Notes under the pieces: model-generated
Seen by the model: only the letters and a program-made list of their open reading frames with translations
What the model was told of the DNA's origin: nothing
Databases searched by the model: none
Shown: one piece after another, positions 1-14,479 of the stretch
Position numbering within the stretch: position 1 is the first letter of the stretch
How the letters are laid out: each line of letters starts with the position of its first letter
Translations under genes and position numbers: made by a program
Source of the DNA: Tenodera sinensis
Lineage: Eukaryota; Arthropoda; Insecta; Mantodea; Mantidae
Assembly (NCBI GenBank): GCA_030765045.1
Contig: CM060974.1
Span: forward strand, 48,980,839-49,044,838
Direction: 5' to 3'
Length of the DNA: 64,000 bases

Positions 1-1344
<1,344 letters not shown>

Positions 1345-2066
1345 CAGTCAATTGTGGACAAAGACATCGTGTATGTGTGTGTGCAACTTAGTGGGGACAC
1401 CTCGACCGCGACATGGGTCTATTGCGGACTGTCACTCCCCATGGGGAAGGAATGAGGCGAAGTGAGACCGAAGGCTTATCAGAGAGTGGAGCCCACGAAG
1501 CCCAGCGACGCATAGAAGTTCCTAACAGTGACAGCTGGCGCACGGTCGAAACGTGTCCTCCACCCAGGTAGAGGGCGACGACGCGAGCTTGCGGCTCGGG
1601 GAGCAACTTCCAGGGAGGGGCAGGGAAGAGGTTCAAGAGCGCAAGCAGCTATGCCATCTGCCCGCATTCGCCGGAACGTACCGCGCTACCATCCAAACCT
1701 GAATGATTACAAGAGACGAAAATGAGTAATGAAGGGGAAGGAATCCGTGGAGAAGACAGTAATGCACCCCAGCATTTGCCCAAACCCGCGGCCTCCCGGT
1801 CAAGGACACCTTACAACCCTGACAGCCCTCTTGCGGAGATTCCTGTGTCCGTGATACGCTAGTGAGCACCAGTCCCATGGCATGGGTTTTACTCTGCCGT
1901 CAATTTTGGATGACGACCCAGAAACTGTAAATTCAGTGCTGTGGTGTGCTGTCCAAATTGTCTTTGGCAAGCATGTTTAACTTTTATTTTATTTCGTAGC
2001 TTGTTTGTACAACTTACTGTTTTATGATCAGTTTTAAGTTATAACCGTTTTTGCTTTTTATCGGTT
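1345..2066. other. unassigned stretch
   Basis: No recognisable gene. Bases 1400-1870 are more GC-rich than the surroundings and may be the 3' UTR or tail of the LINE remnant upstream, but no poly(A) or TSD marks an end. Confidence 0.4.
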
Positions 2067-2070
2067 TTAA

Positions 2071-2562
2071 CCCTTTCATGCCTGAATTATTTTGCTACAT
2101 ATGCCGTTCTTCCTCTTATGCGAAACTGGTTTAGATTAGGCGGTCTGGGAGACCTTCGGTCTGCTGGCTCGGATAGCCATGATCGTTAAGGCAACACGTA
2201 GTGCACTGGCCATGCACTCAAAGCCTGAGGTCGTGAGTTCGAGTCTCGGCAACCGCAGTCAAATGTGCCTGTGGTAAAGGACGGGGAGGGCCCACATAAA
2301 ATAATCGGTGTGATGGCACGCGTGGATGATGACGGGGTATCATTTGACTGCGGTTGCATGGATTTTGCTTCTTTTATTATAAAAAAAACACTACAATATA
2401 AATTGTAAAAAAAATAGTTTTTTGCAATTCAAACCGTCTCAGATATATATTTTTAATTGGTGACAGACAGTATAACAAATATATAGCAGAAAAAATAGTT
2501 AAAACTTGTACAAATAGGAAAAAAGCCTATGTATCTTATAAGACACACCAGGCATGAAAGGG
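2071..2562 (+). mobile_element. TTAA-type (piggyBac-like) MITE, copy 1
   Basis: A 492-bp non-autonomous element flanked by TTAA at 2067-2070 and 2563-2566. It starts CCCTTTCATGCCTG and ends with the inverse, so the terminal inverted repeats are about 14 bp. TTAA duplication with CCC-type ends is the hallmark of piggyBac elements. Inside, 2163-2255 is tRNA-like: an A-box-like segment (GGATAGCCATGATCG) and a B-box-like GAGTTCGAGTCTC. Immediately after it, a 17-bp perfect inverted repeat (2249-2265 and 2341-2357, GCAACCGCAGTCAAATG) could form a nested hairpin. There is no transposase ORF. A second, inverted copy lies at 5202-5686. Confidence 0.9.
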
Positions 2563-2566
2563 TTAA

Positions 2567-2877
2567 ATTCCCCATCTTAACGGTGCATCCTAAAGGGTGA
2601 TGAGTTTCCCCGGTTTTATCTCTTGACTTTTGGCCCTTAAACCTCACTCACTCATTTCAGTATTACAGATTATGAGTATAATTAATACTTTTTTCTCTAT
2701 TGAACAAAACAATGTAATCATTAGCTCATGGATAAGGTATGTACTTAAATTTACCTTGTAAATATAAGAGTAAATTCTATTTACGTGAATCTTATTGTTC
2801 TGGACTATGCGATGAATTCTAATAATATTAATGGGCAAATAAAGAAAACAGTAAAATGCAATGGCGGCTCGCAATCA
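2567..2877. other. unassigned AT-rich stretch
   Basis: No gene, RNA or repeat signature seen. Confidence 0.4.
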
Positions 2878-5197
<2,320 letters not shown>

Positions 5198-5201
5198 ATA
5201 A

Positions 5202-5686
5202 CCCTTTCATGCCTGGTGTGTCTTATAAGATACATTGGCTTTTTTCCTATTTGTACTATTTTTAACTGTTTTCTCTGCTATATTCTTGCTATACTGTCTG
5301 TCACCAATTAAAAATACATATTTGAGACGGTTTGAATTGTAAACATTTTTTTTACAATTTATATTGTAGTGTTTTTTATAAGAAAAGAAGCAAAATCCAT
5401 GCAACCGCAGTCAAATGACACCCCGTCACCATCCACGCGTGCCAACACACCGATTATTTTACGTGGGCCCTCTCCGTCCTTTACCACAGGCACATTTGAC
5501 TGCGGTTGCCGAGACTCGAACTCACGACCTCAGTCTTTGAGTGCATGGCCAGTGCACTATGTGTTACCTTAACGATCATGGCTATCCAAGCCAGCAGGCT
5601 GAAGGTGTCCCAGACCACCTAATCTAAACCGGTTTCGAATTAGAGGAAGAACGGCAATGTAGCAAAATAATTCAGGCATGAAAGGG
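5202..5686 (-). mobile_element. TTAA-type (piggyBac-like) MITE, copy 2
   Basis: A 485-bp copy of the element at 2071-2562, inserted in the opposite orientation. It is flanked by ATAA at 5198-5201 and 5687-5690, a one-base variant of TTAA. Terminal CCCTTTCATGCC repeats, the tRNA-like core (about 5505-5600) and the inner 17-bp inverted repeat (5401-5417 and 5493-5509) are all kept. The two copies differ by scattered substitutions and small indels. Confidence 0.9.
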
Positions 5687-5690
5687 ATAA

Positions 5691-6344
5691 ACTTCAGTGA
5701 ATAAAAACGTAGCAAGAGCAGTTTTAAAGTTTAATACTAATTCTACCCTTGATAAATTAAAAGTGAATGCTTGAATTTCAAGGCAGTTAGTACAAGGAAT
5801 AGACGCTAGGATTATGTATATATGTATAAGCTAATTCATGCATTTAGTATTACATACATGTATAACACAGTATGTAGTCAAATTTATTAAAAACAAACTA
5901 ATATTAAATACCATCCAAATGGCTTGCACTATGTGAAAATTGGACATGGTCACAATAATACTGGGTGCTTCCTGAGAATATGTCCACTAAGATTTAAGCC
6001 ACTTCCTCCTTTATATGAAATGGGCATAGATGCTTTGCATTAGCTTTCCCTTAGCCATATTGGTGAAAAAGTTTCACTCCGTTGTCTACATCTAATGTTT
6101 TAACAGTTTTTTCCCTACCATCTCAAAAACAAAAACAATTCCACTGGGAATTTAGGATTTTTACACAGTAGCATTCTTGCAAAGTGACATTATAAGCAAT
6201 GATTATTTCTAAAAAGAACAGACTAAGAATTTATTTATAAAACTAATTGTATAGATTGCTGACACGGAGTTGACAAAAATCGCTTTACCTTAAACTCATC
6301 CAAGAAAATTAAGGAAAATGAAGCTATTAACAGTGAAGCAACAA
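5691..6344. other. unassigned AT-rich stretch
   Basis: No gene or repeat signature seen. Confidence 0.4.
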
Positions 6345-6471
6345 GATTCTAAAGTAAGAACAAATTAGAAACTAAAAGCTTCACTTATCTTAGTAATGTT
6401 GCAAAAAGAACATGCAACATTACTAAGATAAGTGAAGTTTTTAGTTTCTAATTTGTTCTTAATTTAGAATC
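6345..6471. repeat. 59-bp-arm hairpin
   Basis: Arms 6345-6403 and 6413-6471 are reverse complements at 57 of 59 positions, with a 9-nt loop (6404-6412). It could be a foldback MITE or template-switch product. No TSD is evident. Confidence 0.9.
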
Positions 6472-7537
6472 ATCAAAGAAAACTTTGTTCTAAAGCGATT
6501 TGAAAATTGCTATTTTCTGAATATACAAGGTGTTAGGGGTATGAGTGCGTAGACTTCAAAGACAACTTCCTGACGTTAAACTGAAACACAAGTTCCTGTA
6601 CCATTTTCCTCTATACTGCATGGTTTCATAAATAAAAATTAAAACTGGTCAAAAGTATGATTGCGAATGTCACTATTTACTTCTGCAACTAGAACAGTGA
6701 GGTAGAGCTACAGAGGATGCGTTATTTATGTCTTTACCATATGTTGCTAAAATGATTTGTTTAACCACAAAATGATATCAAAGGACTGGATTTCAGTGTG
6801 TATTGGAATAAAGTCGTGGGCCTACTTTTGGCCACCCCGCAACATTAGCGCACCAGAAGAGCAGATTGTGAGCGAATTTTGACAGCACAACCATCCCCGT
6901 GCCATCTGTGCACAACAGCAGGTTCTGTCAGTGCTTCAGGTGCGTTAAATGCATTCAGAACTATGGCAGCCTTTACAAATCAAGAGTATTTAGATATGCT
7001 TCTTGCTTAGGGCTAAAGCAATTGCAACACACGTGAAGCACAACACTTAATGATCTTTGCACATGTGTGTTTGAAGCAGCCCTAGAGATTGGGCGGAACA
7101 CAAAAGCTCTAACTAGGGTAGGGCAAATGATGCGATGCCTGCGTAGATTCTTACGGAGCACACTTTGAACATCTACTGTAAAAGACATGTTGTAGAGTTT
7201 GCAGTTATTGACCATTAATAATTTTCCTCTTCTGCTGTCTTCTTCTTCTTCTTCTTCTTCACGTCTTAGGGCATTTAGCCTGTTCCAGCTGTTAAAGTCA
7301 TGTTCTTTATAATATATTTCCTGTTTAGCAAAAGGTGGCTGTTATTTAATTACACAATTACACGAATGAGGTATTTCCACACTTAACATTTGAAGTTGCT
7401 ATCGTAGTCTCTTACGCAGATAGTAGTTTAGTTCTTGAATGAGAGGCAGACATGCTAACCCTAAGATACTTCCACAGAGAACATCTACCGCCTTGGGTAG
7501 AAATGTTAATCTCTCGTTGACACGTCTTCTCAGGCTG
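6472..7537. other. Mostly unassigned; short (TTC)n
   Basis: Apart from the possible transposon fragment at 6961-7200, I see only a TTC microsatellite at 7238-7260. Part of this may be 3' UTR of the zinc-finger locus read on the minus strand. Confidence 0.4.
6961..7200 (+). pseudogene. Possible DUF4817-like transposon protein fragment
   Basis: A short reading frame starting near 6961 gives MAAFTNQEYLDMLLA, followed after a stop by NCNTREAQHL. This resembles the start of arthropod transposon-linked helix-turn-helix proteins (DUF4817), which open with a FTNxEYxDM motif. The rest is broken by stops and I cannot align it confidently. It could also be chance similarity. Confidence 0.35.
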
Positions 7538-8871
7538 CTAAGAGGAACTGGTTCTGGTAAAGTAATGTGGTTCATCAACAATCTTCTTACACTGATCAAC
7601 TAAATGTCCTTTCAAAGCTGACGAGCGAGTAAAGCTCTTGTCACAAGTTTTACACTGGTGTGGTTTTTTACTTTCATGAATCAAATAGTGTGTTTTCAAA
7701 CTTGACAAGTGAGTAAAGCCCTTATCACAAGTTTTACACTGGTGTGGTCTTTTACCTTCATGAATCAAATACTGCATTTGTCACAAGTTTTACACTGGTG
7801 TGGTTTTTTACTTTCATGAATCAAATACTGCATTTTCAAACCTGACAAGTGAGTAAAGCTCTTGTCACAAGTTTTACACTGGTGTGGTTTTTTACTTTCA
7901 TGAATCAAATACTGCATTTTCAAAGCTGACGAGCGAGTAAAGCTCTTGTCACAAGTTTTACACTGGTGTGGTTTTTTACTTTCATGAATCAAATAGTGTG
8001 TTTTCAAACTTGACAAGTGAGTAAAGCTCTTATCACAAGTTTTACACTGGTGTGGTCTTTTACCTTCATGAATCAAATACTGCATTTGTCACAAGTTTTA
8101 CACTGGTGTGGTTTTTTACTTTCATGAATCAAATACTGCATTTTCAAACCTGACAAGTGAGTAAAGCTCTTGTCACAAGTTTTACACTGGTGTGGTTTTT
8201 TACTTTCATGAATCAAATACTGCATTTTCAAACCTGACAAGTGAGTAAAGCTCTTGTCACAAGTTTTACACTGGTGTGGTTTTTTACCTTCATGAATCAA
8301 ATAGTGTGTTTTCAACCTTGACAACTGAGTAAAGCTCTTGTCACAAGCTGTACACTGGTGTGGTTTTTTACCTTCATGAATCAAATAGTGTGTTTTCAAA
8401 CTTGACAACTGAGTAAAGCTCTTGTCACAAGTTTTACACTGATGTGGATTTTTACTTTCATGAATTAAATAGTGGGTTTTCAAACCTGACAAGTGAGTAA
8501 ATCTCTTGTCACAATTTTTACAATAGTGTGGTTTTTTACCTTCATGAACCAAATAGTGTCTTTTCAAACGTGACAAGTGAGTAAAGCACTTATCGCAAAT
8601 GTTACATTTGTGTGGTCTTTTGTTCTTAGGAATCAAAGTCCTTTGTTTGAAGTGTAAATGCTTCGTGTACATTTCCTCTCCCTCACTACATTTAACAGAC
8701 TCTTCTGCGAGAATATGTTCTACACTTGGTATTCCTGTGACATTACTCTTCTGATGTGCATATTCAGGATTATCCTTTCGCAGATAGATGCTTGTGTCTC
8801 TTCCTGATACTTGAGCAGCAATCAGTGGTGGTCTATCAGTGACAATACTGGAAACTCCTCCTGTACATAAT
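7538..8871 (-). pseudogene. C2H2 zinc-finger exon, frame-broken array
   Basis: The last exon of a C2H2 zinc-finger protein gene, a class that usually binds DNA in the nucleus. A plausible acceptor (pyrimidine-rich tract then CAG at 8872-8874) opens a frame of about 66 residues without fingers. Fingers then follow from about 8610 down, with consensus CKTCDKSFTHLSGLK and YLIHE(S/G)KKPHQ linkers. About 13 fingers or parts are visible. Four fingers (the tandem units reading ALKMQYLIH or GLKMQYLIH) have Gln in place of the first zinc-binding His. The terminal finger ends GHLVDQC and may coordinate through Cys (C2HC). Two 28-bp deletions inside fingers (near 8085 and 7777) create CDKCSI followed by a stop, splitting the array into three frames. 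Either this is a pseudogene, or the tandem array is misassembled. Confidence 0.75.
7610..8225 (-). repeat. 308-bp near-perfect tandem duplication in the finger array
   Basis: Segments 7610-7917 and 7918-8225 are direct copies; I found one mismatch (7720 against 8028). The unit holds three complete fingers plus a 56-bp remnant of a fourth. Because 308 is not a multiple of three, each copy shifts the frame. Confidence 0.88.
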
Positions 8872-8879
8872 CTGAAATG

Positions 8880-9962
8880 TTGGAGGATTTGGCATTGTTA
8901 CCCAACTACAATAATTAGAGGACTAAATTGAAAACACAATCCCTGTTTACTAACAAAAGGTACGTGGTCAACAATAAATGACAAGTCTGTCCGTAAATTC
9001 TTATGCAAAGCAAAAATGTTGTTCATTACTACTGATATAAATATTAATTCACATATCATTATAGAAATTTTAAAAAAAGCATTGGTGGTAACAACAGACT
9101 GATGTATGTGGCCACACTAGCAATATTCACTTAAAAGACGTGAAGGAATACTCCGAGCTGCTCTCTCAGACGTAGGGTAAGTCGACAACGTTGCGTTGAG
9201 GTTGGTCAGGGAATTGAACTAGTTTGTAAGTGTAATCAGGTCGGGCACTTTTGCTTTAGTTGGGAGCTAACGCTTGTGATTGGCCTACACTGCACAGAAA
9301 ACACGGAAGGACAAGGCAGGATATCACTTTGTTTTCAAGACTCACCCTTACGCTGTTTGTTTATGTACTGAGCTAGGGATAGTGACACCCATACAATGTG
9401 CAGTGTTACCAACTTGTTTTCTACAAAACTAAAATATCTCCGTAGGAAATTGTCAGAGACAAACACGTAAGATACAAAATGTGTTCCAAATAACGAGATC
9501 TACCACTGGTTTAAATTAATGTACTGACTTCCCCTCCACCCGGAATATAAGGAGGCCTGAGAAGAAAAAAAGCAATACAGTTTGACAGTTAGAACTAAGG
9601 ACAGGCGTCGGTGTCACTGCAAGTGTGTCACCGTGAAAGTTACAACGGTGCGTCTAAAAAGGACCGAAGGTCACAAGTTATTGTAACATCGTAATTAGGG
9701 TATGAGAGACAGAGGAAGTGAAGAAAGACACTGAAAGGAAAGATTAAGGTTTTGTGAAGTACGGTTGTGAGTTGAAATAGCTTGAAAGACTGTAGACTGT
9801 TCTAACAAAGCGAAGAAACCTGTATTTGAGGTACAATTTCTGGAAGGAGACAGTAAAGTGATACAAAAGTATCCAGTAGTTTTGTCCCATTATGTTAAAG
9901 TACCTCGGCGACCGAGCTTCGCTCGGCGTTTTTTGCCTCTGTTTTTATGAAATCCTGTTTTT
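8880..9962. other. Unassigned; upstream of the zinc-finger exon
   Basis: On the minus strand this would be intron upstream of the finger exon. A GC-rich hairpin (CCGAGC, loop TTC, GCTCGG at 9912-9926) followed by a T run sits next to the inverted repeat. A TATA-like segment near 9545 could belong to an LTR, but no second LTR was found. Confidence 0.35.
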
Positions 9963-10102
9963 TGTGGGAGAAGATGCTTATTTAGATAAACTGAAAGTCA
10001 AAACGTTAACTAAATAACAATTTTAGTCGCAATTGTGAAGAGTCATTTCCGAGATACAAATATTTCAGCTGTAAAACGTCTACTGCTGAACACAGCCCTC
10101 CC

Positions 10103-10560
10103 TCATAGATATCCACCCAGTTTTACGTTTTCGTTGAGCATTGGTTCCGTTATGGAGTTCAGTTCTTTGCTGCTGCGATTGACTCCAGGCCGATAACATT
10201 CGCCATGGTCCTTTAACTTTCCGTCCAGTTCTTCCATGGCTTCCTTTACTCTGGCCAGTCGCTCGTTAGCATTCCCCAATAGATCTGCCTTCATAATACC
10301 CATTCCCATTTTCTTCTTTTCAGTTTCGGAGTTTACATTTTCAGTTTGCCTTCCATTTTTGTTTTCATTTTGTCCATCTTTGTTCTATATTTTCTATTCC
10401 GTGGTTTACATTTTTCCAATTCAGTTTTCATATTTGTTCCCTCTGTCGCATTCCGGAATTCATTTCATTTCCCATTATGTCCATCTTGGCTCACATTTAT
10501 TTCATCAACTGTTCCATGTCGTGCTTTTCGGCACACTCCTGAAATCAATTGTGACTACTT
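10103..10560 (-). pseudogene. Gag-like coiled-coil ORF remnant, left arm
   Basis: On the minus strand the clean C-terminal part (10103-10309) reads NERLARVKEAMEELDGKLKD, a charged heptad-like segment, and ends ENVKLGGYL. Upstream of that, towards 10560, the frame is broken. The composition (Lys, Glu, Met, Asn, no Cys, predicted coiled coil) resembles N-terminal gag-like regions of arthropod retroelements; that link is from general knowledge, not proven here. The homologous segment in the opposite orientation is at 12999-13400. Confidence 0.6.
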
Positions 10561-11540
10561 TACTTTTTTAAAATAGTTCTTTACATTTTATTAAAACATC
10601 GCAGCAACACTAAGCAAAAGCACTGTTGAACAGTAACAAATACTACAGAAAGAAAAGCTGGTTGATAAAGCCATGTGCATTTACTACGCATTTCTGTTTC
10701 AATCATATAGAAAATTGTATGAATTGTTCGTAATTGTTCACAGAAATGGGAGTAGTGAAAGAAATGTGATTGTGTTTAGTAAAATAAAAATGAGCATAAA
10801 AACCGTGTGAAATTTATACGTTACACTTATATTTCAAGTGCATGGAAAAATGTATGTTTGTAGAAGAGGGAGTAGTATGTTAGGTAAAAGAAAAAGGAGT
10901 AGAGAAAACCATGTGAACGTAATACGTTGGGTGGTAAAATGGATTGCATAAAATCCTTCGCCATGAAAACAATTAGATACATCACTTTTCATGGCTATCG
11001 GTCAACCTGTTTTGGAATTTATCAACTCTTCAACATATGATATGTATAGGCGTTGGTATGTATGAAGTTGATAAAAGATAGGGAATAACATGTGAATTGT
11101 TACGTAAAACAATAGTGAGTAGAGAAAATAGTATGAATATAATACGTTGTATTTCTTTTTCAAACATATCAAATAGTATGAATTATATGTTGAAGGGCGA
11201 GTAGCAAAAGAAGACTGATGGTGCCTCGTAAAGGAAGAATTAGTCGAAGACATGTGAATGTAATATGTTCCATTTATATTTCAATCATAGAATATTATAT
11301 GACTTGTATGTTGAAGGGCAAACAGAGGATAAATGAATGTGCTACATAAAAGAAATGCGAGTAGAAAACCATTTGAAAGTAATATATTGTGTAGTAAAAT
11401 TGTTACCACAAAAAATTTCCCCATGAAAATATACATATACGTGCCGAATTTCGCAGTGATCGGTTAAGCGGTTTTCGAGCTTAACAGTTAGATATATACA
11501 AACATCCAAGTTGTATAGATGATATGAATTGTTTGTAGAA

Positions 11541-12270
11541 GAGTGAGTAGAGAAAGAGATATGAATGTGTTACCTAAAAGTGAGCATGGTAAACAGTGCG
11601 AATGTAATACGCAGCATTTCTAATACAAACATGCACAAAATTGTATGACTTATTTCTAGAAGAGTGTGTAGAGAAACAAATGTGTTTCCCAAAAGCAAGT
11701 AGGGAAAACAGTGTGCATGTAATACGCAACATTTCTATTTCAAACATACAGAAAATTGCATGACTTATTTGTAGAAGAGTGAGTAGAGAAAGAGATATAA
11801 ATGTGTTATATAAAAGTGAGAGGAAAAAACAGTGTTAATGTAACAGCATTTCTATTTCAAACATACAGAACATGGTATGACTTATTTTAAAGGCAGGGAT
11901 AAACGTATTTTTTGGTGCAAAATCACGTTTTTTATGGAAAATTGTTTATAGAAGAGTGAGCAGAGAAAGAAATGTGAATGTGTTACCTAAAAGTAAGTAG
12001 AGATAACACTGTGAATGTAATATGCAGCATCTCTATTTCAAGCATACAGAAACTTGTATGCTTATTTGTAGAAAAGTGAGTAGAGAAAGAGATATGAATG
12101 TGTTACCTAAAAGTGAGAGGCGAAAACAGTGTGAATGTAATAGCATTTATATTTCAAACATATAGAACATGGTATGACTTATTCTAAATGTGCGGATAAA
12201 ATATTTTTTGGTGCAAAACCACGTTTTTATGGAAAATTGTTTATAGAAGAGTGAGTAGAGAAAGAGATTT
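11541..12270. repeat. Higher-order tandem repeat in the spacer
   Basis: The phrase GAGTGAGTAGAGAAA or close variants starts near 11541, 11662, 11777, 11954, 12074 and 12249. Intervals are 121, 115, 177, 120 and 175 bp, so from 11777 a composite unit of about 295 bp (a short plus a long interval) is repeated. Each unit carries GTGAATGTAATA and TTTCTATTTCAAACATACAG. Related sequence in reverse orientation fills 49970-51110. Confidence 0.75.
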
Positions 12271-12998
12271 GAATGTCATACCTAAAAGTGAGTGGAGAAA
12301 ACGTTGTGAATGTAATATGCATGTATACAAAAATTTAATCAAATCATTAGAGCTATTTCTGAAATACCGTGAGTATATACAAGAATTGCAGTGTAGAGGC
12401 GGGAGTAAAAACATGTTATTTTTGATGTAAAATCGCGTTTTTCGGGAATTACACCTATATAGCTTATTATATATTATTACTATTATTATATATTATAGCT
12501 TATTTGTATGTTGAAGAATGAGTAAACTCCAAAGTCGGTTGACCGATCGCCATGAAGATTGACATATCTAAGTGTTCTCATGTCGAAGGCTTTTATGGAG
12601 TGCATTATACCACGCAACTTATTACGTTCACATGGTTTTCTCTACTCCATTTGCTTTTACGTAACATTCTTCTACAAACATACATGTTTCCATGCACTTG
12701 AAATATAAGTGCAACGTATAACATTCACACGGTTTTTATGCTCAATTTTCTTTAGTAAAACACAATCACATTTCTTTCACTACTCCCGCTTCCACGAATA
12801 ATTAAGAACAATTCATACATTTTCTATGTGATTGAAACAGAAATGCGCCGTACATTCACATGGCTTTATCAACAAGCTTTTTTTCCTGTAGTCTTTATTC
12901 TTCAACAGTGCTTTCCTTAGTGTGGCCCCGGTGTTTTAATAAAAAAACAAAGAAAAATTGAAGTAAAGTATGAGTCGGGAGTGCGACGATTAGCACGA

Positions 12999-13400
12999 CA
13001 TGGAACAGTTGATGAAACAAATGTTAGCCAAAATGGACATAATGGAGAACGAAATTAATTCCGGAATGCAGCAGTGGAAAGAAATATGAAAGCTGAATTC
13101 GCGAAACGTAAACTACGGAATAGAAAATATGGGCATAAAAATGGACAAAATGGAATAAAAAATGGATGCCAAATTGAAAATGTAAACTCCGAAATGGAAA
13201 AGATGAAGTCGGGAATGTCCAATATAAAGCTAGATGTATCAGAGAATACTAACGAGCAACTGGCCAGGGTTAAAGAAACCATGGAAGAACTCGTCGGAAA
13301 TATGAAGGACGTTGGCCAATGTGTTAATGCCCTGGAGTCAATCGCAGTACCAAAGAACTGAACTCCATAATGGAACAAATGCTCGACGAAAACTTCAAAT
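12999..13400 (+). pseudogene. Gag-like coiled-coil ORF remnant, right arm
   Basis: An ATG at 12999 opens MEQLMKQMLAKMDIMENE, rich in Met, Lys and Glu, and stops near 13088 after a frameshift. In the next frame the coil continues to 13361 with NEQLARVKETMEELVG and ends ALESIAVPKN. It is the inverted counterpart of 10103-10560. The left-arm copy continues further in frame (SKELNSITEPMLNENVK); here that part follows a stop. A third, weaker copy is at 63495-63720. I infer a retroelement gag-like protein; a structural function cannot be shown from sequence alone. Confidence 0.6.
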
Positions 13401-13592
13401 AGGTGGATATCTATGGGGCAGCCCTGTGTTCAGCAGTAGACGATTTTGAGCTGAAATGATGGTGTTTATGAAATACTGGTATGTATTTCTATATCTCTTG
13501 TATCTCGGAAATGACTCTTAATAATTGCGACAAAAATTATTATTTAGTTAACGTTTTGCCTTTCAGGTTTATCTAAGTATCCTCTCCCCTGC

Positions 13593-14279
13593 CACCAAAA
13601 AAATTATTTCACAAAAATGCCCAGCTACTATAAGAATTACAAATAATTATAATACAAGAAGCAAAACGCTTTTAATTGAAAAGAGTCCAGACTTACCTTG
13701 AAGAATATACTGAAGGGAAGTCCGCATCCTGTAACGGAATAATTCAAATGTGTAGTTCTACATAATCACATATACAGACTGAGTTAAAGTGGTGCATAAC
13801 AAAGGATTCATGGTGAAGGTAATAGCCATTACAAAGTAATGCTTTCTTTAGGTGGCCAAGTTCAATGCCAGAAGCGACAAGAGCTTGCCGGCCTCCTGTG
13901 ACTCAACCAGAAGCTAAACCAACCCAAAAGTAAGGGCATTGTGTTCCTACCATACCAGGTTCACGCAGCACAAAAGAAGCTGTTGTCTGGGCCAAACAGA
14001 TAAGTCAGTGGTCCCTGAACATGTGATTGAGGCAGTTGCTGAACTTGCAGTTAAGTCCAGGATATGTGCATCGTGGCATCAACTACACACTATCATGCCC
14101 CATTACAGTGACAAGTTATTGAAATATATAAGCCACCTAACAATTTTAATAAGCATAAAGAGGCATTAAGACTAAACAGCAACTGGCATCTAATCATAAA
14201 AAATGAAAAACATTGTAAGAGACAGGAAAGCAAAGCAAGGCAATCACAAGAGAGACAAAACTCCACCTAACAATCACCT
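13593..14279. other. unassigned stretch
   Basis: No recognisable gene. An open frame at 13939-14169 has no family features that I know. Confidence 0.4.
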
Positions 14280-14440
14280 TGCCTCTGCCCACTCTCAGGC
14301 AATCAGCAGACAATGCACATTGTATAAATAGAGCGACACAGACGTGGCGATATCTTCTCTGAGACCTTGACAGCAACACTGAGGATGTCTACCCCAGCTG
14401 TAGACAAAACGTCTGATCACCAGCAGACCACCGCAAAAGA
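14280..14440 (+). ncRNA. Hammerhead-ribozyme-like motif, probably Penelope-type LTR
   Basis: CTGAGGA (14379-14385) is followed by a seven-base-pair stem (TGTCTAC 14386-14392 with GTAGACA 14400-14406), then AAAAC and GTC (14411-14413). This has the order CUGANGA, stem II, GAAA, cleavage triplet of a type I hammerhead. The G of GAAA would have to be the A at 14406, so this copy is probably inactive. Known family fact: Penelope-like elements carry such motifs in their terminal repeats. A TATA-like TATAAATAG lies upstream near 14320. Helix I pairing is weak here. Confidence 0.4.
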
Positions 14441-14479
14441 GCCTGAAAGATACTTCATCTTATGATTTCTGCGCTGCCT

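Larger units (their letters stand above)
9963..13592. repeat. 3.6-kb inverted-repeat element
   Basis: The left arm (9963-11034) and right arm (12509-13592) are inverted copies over about 1.07 kb each. They match through the gag-like ORF, its 3' flank and the 5' side, with indels. Landmarks: GTTCAGCAGTAGACG near 13425 pairs with its complement near 10085; ATCGGTCAACC near 10998 pairs with its complement near 12540. The spacer (11035-12508) holds related but tandemly arranged sequence. No TSD could be recognised. Confidence 0.85.

Noticed and set aside
9400..9900. 5' LTR of a retrotransposon (TATA-like box and GC-richer leader)
   Set aside because: No matching second LTR, primer-binding site or TSD could be found in the window.
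9905..9936. GC hairpin followed by T run, like a bacterial terminator
   Set aside because: The window is eukaryotic; the hairpin is probably part of a repeat end.
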